This document shows, piece by piece, positions 57,601 to 64,000 of a DNA stretch of 64,000 bases. Below the pieces are notes generated by a model that was given only the letters and a program-made list of their open reading frames with translations, did not search any database and had not been told where the DNA came from. The stretch is from Trichuris trichiura (Eukaryota; Nematoda; Enoplea; Trichinellida; Trichuridae). Where the stretch lies: assembly GCA_037903355.1 (NCBI GenBank), contig JBAJFE010000014.1, forward strand, positions 5,332,001 through 5,396,000. Reading direction: 5' to 3'. Each line of letters opens with the position of its first letter. The first letter of the stretch is position 1. Position numbers and translations under genes: made by a program.

Positions 57601-60600
57601 GTGAGTATTCCTGATTTGTATTAAAACTGAAACTGATTCTAACGGGTAGTACTTCTGTATCAACATTATGACATTCCTGATTTAAAGAAACAGGTGTTCT
57701 ACTAATGGATGGACAAGCGATTATTAAGTAAAATTCAGAACGGAGCGGACTTCCTATGCTTTCGGAAAACTGTAGTTCTATCATAGGCAATATCCGATGT
57801 CTTTCCTTCCTTCATGGGCTTATATAGACGTAGATGGAGCAGTGGGAGAAGCCAGATCCTCATGTCGGGGGTCAACACTTGATTGTGCTATACCTGTACC
57901 CCACCACTCTCTACGACATTGTTGTGATTAATTGTAGTGTTGTGTCTCAGGTAGATAGTTGTCTGTTGGGAGTCGAGTAAACACTGAGTGGATCTCTTCG
58001 CAGTAGCATTTGCAGTTTAACTGCTGATAATACATCTAGAGGAAAACCGGTAATGCTATGGAAACTTTATAACTACATGAAAACATTCCGTTTCGTTACA
58101 AGGCACCCTGCTTTCTATATCTGGTTGCCTCGACGCCACTCGGGTGGTTAGGCTTACTGCATAATTTTACCGATTAATGATGACTACCAAAAGATTTTCA
58201 CGGGTTCAGTAGTGGTTATGGGACACCGTGGTATGGGAGGCGTGCAGAATAGCATTTTCTTTTTTTCAGCACGTGAAGGTCGCTGTGCTAAGTCAGTCTG
58301 GTTTGGACTAGCACTCCAGACGCTAGTGTTCATATAGCAAATGTAATTATAAGAGTGATATGAACTCCTTCTTCCTACCTCCGTTATCATGCGCGTTGTT
58401 TTAGCTCTTTTAACTCTCCCAATACCTGCGCTTGACTTTTTTTAGTGCCGGTCAGAAATATCGCGTACGCCGGAAAACTTTCTGCCTATGCGAAATTGCT
58501 TTTGACTGGATGCCTTTTATTATTAATAAAACGGGCCCACTGCACATACAGATAACGAGCGACACCTGAAAAGGCGAACGATGGTCAGTCAAATGATGTT
58601 ACAAATGAACTGATGATAAGATGTAGGACACTTAGTACTGGAGCTAGTTCGAAAAATAGGAAATTAAATGCAGACTTCGTAACGGCATTTTTAGTGAGAT
58701 TTTTGTGTTTCTCTTCATTCCAATTAAGGTAGTGCGCCCGATTTAGCTGTTGAAAGACTTAATACACGAAGCTTTCAGAGCTAACCGTGCTTCGTCCGTC
58801 AGCTTGTGACACAAGTACGGCCATTTAACTAAAGGCAACGATGGGGCAAAAGCACCGTTTAAAGTAGGGGAACGAGTTTTAAACAGAAAATCCATGGTTC
58901 CTGCCGACCTTTTTACGCAGAAGGCAAGCCAAGAGGAAGAGTTGTGATATAGATAAGGGTATGGAAAATGAAATAATAATGGTTAAAGAAGAAATTAAAT
59001 CTTTGAAATTAAAGTAAAGTCTAAGAAAATAAAACCGAAAGTGGGAATTAAATGGAACTTAAAAAGGTAGAATAAAATGAAGTTAAAAAGAAACGAAGAT
59101 CTGGATAATATCAACAAATAAAATGGCCGAACTTGTTTTGCGCATTAATGTCGGAGTACGGATGGCGCTGAAGTGTTCGTCTAGCAAAAGATTTTCAATG
59201 GCTGAACGGGATTCATTATCGTAACTGGTATGAGGGGAAAACAAATGTGGGCAGGAAAACAACAGGCCACCAAACTAACAACGAATGTCCAATATTGTGC
59301 ACAGCTGTACAGGTAGAAAAAATGTGTTCTTAGGAGGGCTACGAGATAGGGTCGCAACTGCACGTAGAGACCAAAAGTCAGAGCAGATGTCATATTCAGG
59401 AGTGGTATGCCTATTTTCGTCAAAAGTGATGTCATTAGTTTCTTCCGGAAGAACCGCGGGTACAGCGAGCCTACTGTGCTCCTAAAATCAGCTTGCAGCG
59501 TCTGTGTGCACTTTGCCTCATCTTCAGCAATCTGCCAACTTTCTGGTTTCATCGGGAAATGAATACACCGCTTTTGACTGATGCCGGCTGTAGCAAACTT
59601 GTACGTTTCCTTTCATTTGCTTTCCGATGCTGTCTTTATTTAATGAACAGAAGTGTAGCGTGTAGAATGTGAACTTTTTCCAGCGCATGCTAAAATGTCG
59701 GCTAAACGGAATTGACTAAAACTTTATCACAGTGTAGCAGTTGGTCGACTGAGCTGGATGACTCATAAACAGAGAAAATCAGGGTGCTTGTCCAATACTC
59801 TTATTTTTCGAAGAAGCGCAAACATTACCGGGCTAACTTATGAGTCATCAGATAGTTTTCCGTACGTCATTGTCGCCTTTATAAATTTCCTTTTTATAGA
59901 AGGGGCCATGCAGCCTCGGTTTCCGTCTGAGTGCTTCTTTATGACTGTTCATCTGGCTCATATAGCTCTATTGCCATTGTTCCCTCGGTATGCTAAACAT
60001 AAGCGCGCGCCGATAGAACTGTCAGATGACATACGGTGGTTGGAGAGGAATGAGAAGGAATGGATTCGATATCCCGCGTTGGCACGGCGGAACAGGCTTG
60101 CGTTGAAGCTATTGAAAAGGAAACTTGAGGTAAATTGTCAATTTTTTCAATAGCCAATGTTTATTTGTGGAACCTTAGAAAGCAACTAAGCAGTTAGCGT
60201 TCAACGAAGCAGTGATGAAGGATGAGAACTTGCTTTCCTTAGCAGCCTACTTTTCTCTGAAACAGATGGACGTAGTTATGAAAGCTCTTTGTGGAAACAG
60301 GTAAAGCCGTTTTAGATGTTTCATTTATTCTGTGAAGGTCTTTTAGAAGTGATAGCATTCATCTTACCGAAGTACCAGATTTGTTCAAAGCTTTTCCCGA
60401 GTTTTACATTGAAGATGTTCTCGACGTTTTCATTTTTCTTCTTGAGTATGCGACAGTTACGTAAATTTTACTGTCTCAGACATTAATTCAGCTGATTCTA
60501 GGTACGAAGGACCGCTTCCAGGTTACATGTCGGTGCATCGATTTGCTCAACATTTACTGATTCTGATATGCAATACTGGGATATTCAACAACCCGTACCT

Positions 60601-62344
60601 GAGCGCTAAAGTCGTTGAACTATTGTTTTATACTTGCCCTCAAGTTCGACCTGCTGGTAGATCATTTCATGACTCTCTTTTCCAAAATCCATCAGCTGGC
60701 GAAGCGCTCTTCAAAAGTCTGGTTAAGTTTTATTCTGGTAGGAGCTGAAATCTGTCGACTTTAGCTACCAGTTGCAATTTTCAGACGTGGAAACGTTGGG
60801 TTCCGCTAGCGAATTTTATGACAAGTTTAACATTCGCTTTCATATACAAACAATATTTAAGTCGATGCTGGACGAACCCGCCTGTCGGGCAGTCATGTTT
60901 GACTACTGCAAGTGCGTTGTGCGGATTTCTCGTTGCTAAATTATTTTAAATATTCGCCAGAAATGCGGATGCAAACTTTATCCGGTTCGTTAACATGCTG
61001 ATAAACGACACCACCTACTTGTTGGACGAAAGCATGGAGGGACTGTTGCGCATCAACAGTGTAGAAGGCCAAATGAACGACGAGTCCCGCTGGTGGAACT
61101 TAGAAATGGTGTGTACACGGAAGTTCGCTGATTTGACATTTTAACTTGGTTTCTTCTTTCAACCGTAACAAATAACACAATACTTAAAAAACTGGTTTTT
61201 ACATCGGGTTGCTGGTGTTCCATTTGATCTCCTCGTGACCTTTCTTTCTTGTGAGTACTTGTAATTAGATCGAATAGAAGTTGCGCCAGTGACTGGATGA
61301 GCACTTAGCAAATAGTCAAAAGTTACTAATCTTCAAAACTTTTGGAACTCGTACGCCCCGGATGTTTCAAAAACGATTCATTCTGTTGTTCCCAATAGTA
61401 GCTCACGCATTCTTAGGTAGAACCTCTGTTCCGCCTAGTCAGAGACACTCTTAACAAACGGGAAAAGCCGTAAAAAAATCAAATGAATCGTTAAAATTAG
61501 TTACGTTACTTTTGTGATGGAGATAAGCCAATGCTTAACAGTGATAGATGGTGACTTACGACTTAACAAAAGAGGATTGTTTGCTAATGTTCAATCAGTA
61601 GTGCTGAACCGTCTCTGGCTGATTAATCTGCCGCAATGCCTCCGTTAATTGCAATTGAAATTTGGACTGCACTAAGTTGTATGGAGCTGGAAGAAAGACT
61701 GCCTAAATCTGCAAACTTTTTTTGGATGATTAAATGTACTCCTCCTTCTGCAGGAAGAAAGGCAAAGGCTGACAGTGCAGCATGCCCACGATGAACGTAT
61801 TGTGCGATCTTCTTTGCAACTTGCCCGAGCTACTATTGATATGTTCGTATACATGACCAAAGACGTTACGGAACCGTTCTTAACTGGGGTAATATTTTGT
61901 GCAAGCATGCTTGTCTAGCTTTGAATTTCAGGAGCTAGGCGATCGTTTGGCTGCAATGTTGAATTATAATTTGAAGCAGCTTTGCGGTCCAACCAGTCAG
62001 CGCCTTCGTGTCAAGGATCCAAAGCGATACACTTGGGAACCCCGAAGCTTGATCAACGAACTTACAGAAATTTATTTAAACTTGGACTGTGACAAATTCG
62101 TTGGCTGCATCGTTGCCGACGAGGTACGCAATCATTGCGTTTGAAATTTCTTGCAGAAGTCTTCTGTAGCGATCATATTCACCGGCATTTTTCCGCAACG
62201 TGATTGAATGCCTTATTCGCCATAACATAAAGTCGAATTCGAAGGTTGAGCAGTTGAAATTGCTGGCACAAAAGGTACACGCAGTTTGGAAGAAGCGCAA
62301 GCAAGAAGATATGGTGTTTTCGGATGTACCAAGTGACTTTATGG
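51619..62344 (+). CDS. ufd-2: Ubiquitin conjugation factor E4 (UFD-2/UBE4B), 3' partial
   Basis: E4 factors extend ubiquitin chains and work with CDC-48/p97. Exons: 51619-51773, 51823-51901, 52002-52146, 52203-52350, 52396-52507, 54032-54135, 54197-54369, 54413-54495, 54542-54658, 54708-54791, 54838-54951, 55004-55199, 59900-60129, 60179-60300, 60347-60460, 60502-60737, 60785-60911, 60961-61108, 61754-61888, 61932-62123, 62170-62344. All GT-AG and in phase; 996 aa. The Ufd2 core is unmistakable: [109 protein letters not shown]. The last exon stops at phase 1 exactly where the U-box should begin, and no U-box exon follows in the window. Placement of exons 1-5 is less certain because the N-terminus is poorly conserved. 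Confidence 0.92.
52508..54031 (+). other. Intron 5 of ufd-2
   Basis: 1.5 kb, phase 0. It carries a foldback-family member (about 53680-53960) and a weaker one near 53240-53310. No other feature was recognised. Confidence 0.7.
53680..53960. repeat. Foldback-family member
   Basis: Holds CGGTGACGATGCAGCAAGAG with CAGTT, then CTTGTACTTCCTCTAACAAT and TCGCTTTCGCTGGTAGGACA. Outer arms near 53690 (TTTTTCCCGTTGTCGTAGAA) and 53930 (TTACGATAATGGAAAATGTC) are roughly complementary. Open frames here on both strands are artefacts of the symmetry. Confidence 0.6.
57490..57800. repeat. Foldback-family member
   Basis: CTAATAATCGCTCATCCAGC with CGTTCGTGGAGCAATT on the left is mirrored by GTTCTACTAATGGATGGACA with AGCGATTATTA on the right (about 57690-57727). 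It is followed by AAATTCAGAACG, as in the 23.6-kb type member, but inside-out relative to it. Confidence 0.65.
58765..58830. repeat. Foldback-family core fragment
   Basis: CGAAGCTTTCAGAGCTAACC with GTGCTTCGTCCGTCAGC matches the family centre only; no arms were seen. Confidence 0.45.
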
Positions 62345-64000
62345 GTAAGTGAATTTAGCGATGTGGTGATCATTTAGTTTTCGGCATTAATTTACTTCGT
62401 GCGCAAATTGCTCAGGGTTTTAAGCAATCTTTTAAGTAACTTAGACGGGAGTTGGTAAATTTCGAGTTAAGAGTGTTTGCGTGGTACAGTATCCTTCTTC
62501 TGTTTGAATTCTTCTCCTTTTCGCTAGCATACTATACTGCATTATCTTTGACGGCTGTAAAATGGTCTAAGACAATAACTGGAAGGGCTTACTCTTAGGT
62601 TAGATCCAATGTAAATGTCATTGAGCTCTAGCATGCTCCTTATCACAATTTTTCCGTTCTTTCTGTCTGTTGTTCATCTATACCTCGAACGCAGGTTTTA
62701 TATCTTCTTGTCGCATAATTCTGGTGCCAGAGATTGCGCGGTTATAGTTAGGGAGAGGTCTGGAAAAGAAAAGTAAAATGTAAATTATTTTCGTTTTAAA
62801 GAGGTTCATTTCGAATTATTTTCTTTCACGAATTCAAAAGTGGATCAATATGACGTAACCTTATCAATGCATCTGTGAACTTCGGGTTGAGAATGTGCTT
62901 TGTTTCGGCAAACTGAGCATCGCGAGGGCAGCGGCTACATCAAAGAGAACCAGAGTGGAAAAGGATGCTATTGTCAGACCAGTTTAGTTTTGAAAGACTT
63001 GATTGGAGGGGGTCTACGCTGTTTTTGCCTGAAAAAGTTTCGTTCGACAGGCGCTTTCAGTTTGTTGTTTTAGCATCGCGCACGTTATTTCGTCTTAGAT
63101 GCACCCAACTACAGGCAGAAACATTTACTGCTTTTCAATTTGAACATTTGTTTTTATCTTAATGCAACTAAATATGTTGAGACAGATAGCCAGAGGTCAA
63201 CTGAGCAATGTTGACCACAGAAGCATGGTTTCTATACGCTGTGAACTACTGTTAGTTTTCTTTCGTTCGTCGTCACAATAAAGTAGGAACATGTCCCCAG
63301 GACTCTGTGTTCGTTCGCCAGATTGAGAGACTTTAATCTAACAAAAGTGTTCTTAATGTGGAAGCATACGTGTCCGTTAAGAACTGTGCTATATATCATC
63401 AAAAATAATCTTATTAGCTCAGTTGTGTTTGCTTTCGGTGACTATTTAGTGCGGACTGTAGTCATTCTGCTTCTGAAGATAACCCTGCTTCATTAACTGT
63501 TCACGGGCAAAGCAGTCGTGAAACTTAACAATCTGAAAAGTTCGTTTCGGTATTGTGTAATGTGATCGAAAATTTCAAGTATGTCTGTATTACTTTATTA
63601 TTGTCGCTGGAACGAGACTTCGTAAGGAGCATGACTTATTCATGCAGTAACTAAGAAACAAGTCACGCAACGAGGTGTAGGCACAACCTACAAATGTTGC
63701 ACCTCTCCAAGAGGCGGCTCTTTAGTACGTTGAACTAATTTAAGTTATAGTCATATGAGCTTATAAGCCAGCTTAGGCCAGCAAAATTGTTTTCCCTATT
63801 TTTCGCAGAAGTTCGTTTTGGTCGTTTAATAGGTTGAATTTTCTGAGTGAGCTTTCGCAATTTACGTCAGCTAGCAGGAAAGTCGGGATTGTTTGGATGT
63901 TTGGAATAGTTTATTCCTTTGTCAGCTGTCATTGTCTGGTAATACCAAAAAGCTTGGTCAGGGGATGGGGCAGTGCTTGTCAGCATCTGTGTAGGAGTTA
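62345..64000 (+). other. Probable start of the last ufd-2 intron
   Basis: Begins with donor ATGG|GTAAGT. I searched all + frames for a U-box start (phase 1, Asp-Pro-Leu/Ile-Met), the DPFNR-type block and VRLPSG-type block, and found none up to the window edge. Open frames here, such as 62965-63162, are short and unrecognised. Confidence 0.6.

Larger units (their letters stand above)
55200..59899 (+). other. Intron 12 of ufd-2
   Basis: 4.7 kb, donor GTCG|GTAAGT, acceptor TTTTTATAG|AAGGGG, phase 1. It contains foldback-family pieces (57490-57800 and 58765-58830). The minus-strand open frame at 59181-59552 (123 codons) is not recognised. An extra small exon linking the variable segment before FPSECFF cannot be excluded. 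Confidence 0.7.

Noticed and set aside
59181..59552. 123-codon minus-strand frame in ufd-2 intron 12
   Set aside because: No recognisable domain, no splice partners, and it lies inside an intron of a well-supported gene.
62601..62625. Possible U-box exon start (AG followed by Asp-Pro-Met codons)
   Set aside because: The next codon is TAA and none of the later U-box blocks follow.
1..64000. CRISPR arrays, operons, rRNA genes
   Set aside because: No regularly spaced repeats, no co-directional gene cluster with operon spacing and no rRNA-like sequence were seen; the genes are eukaryotic with spliceosomal introns.

Overview
The window is animal nuclear DNA. It carries three intron-containing protein genes in a dense background of decayed transposable elements. 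Many introns are only 41-61 nt long. The three proteins are an NCL-1/Brat-type NHL protein, a plexin-domain-containing protein and UFD-2. The elements include a Ty3/gypsy element with two zinc knuckles, BEL/Pao and Copia relics, and mariner and pogo relics. Together these point to a nematode, and the very short introns and moderate GC would suit an early-branching (Trichuris/Trichinella-type) worm. The species assignment is inference.

Layout. 1-10131: no gene recognised; contains a mariner-family relic (about 5.5-6.6 kb), pogo-type end repeats and a large foldback (7.1-7.35 kb). 10132-24966 (+): ncl-1-like gene in three exons (958 aa: RING, two B-boxes, coiled coil, NHL). Its 7.9-kb first intron holds a pogo/Tigger relic, a near-perfect palindrome, a hAT-type repeat and a mariner element. 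Its second intron holds a 346-bp foldback. 24967-27190: probable long pyrimidine-rich 3' UTR ending at an AATAAA. 27.3-36.3 kb: transposon graveyard with Copia pol, BEL/Pao gag and foldback elements. 36395-42619 (-): plexin-domain-containing (TEM7-like) single-pass membrane protein, 13 exons, 500 aa, all splice phases consistent. Its one large intron holds an antisense Copia gag-protease relic and a hAT-type repeat. 42.7-51.6 kb: a decayed BEL/Pao element on the minus strand, interrupted by a very young Ty3/gypsy element (46120-49152). That element has identical 170-bp LTRs, a perfect 5-bp target duplication and one intact 888-aa ORF, but no reverse transcriptase domain. 51619 to the right of the window (+): ufd-2/UBE4B ubiquitin chain-elongation factor, 21 exons reconstructed (996 aa). 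The C-terminal U-box exon is not visible and presumably lies beyond 64000.

The three genes are not an operon; they are independent loci. ncl-1 acts in translational repression and growth control, the plexin-domain protein at the cell surface, and UFD-2 in ubiquitin-proteasome quality control. The most distinctive observations are the RT-less but structurally intact young Ty3 element, its nesting inside BEL/Pao, a family of related foldback elements scattered over the whole window, and a RING finger on an NCL-1/Brat-type protein.
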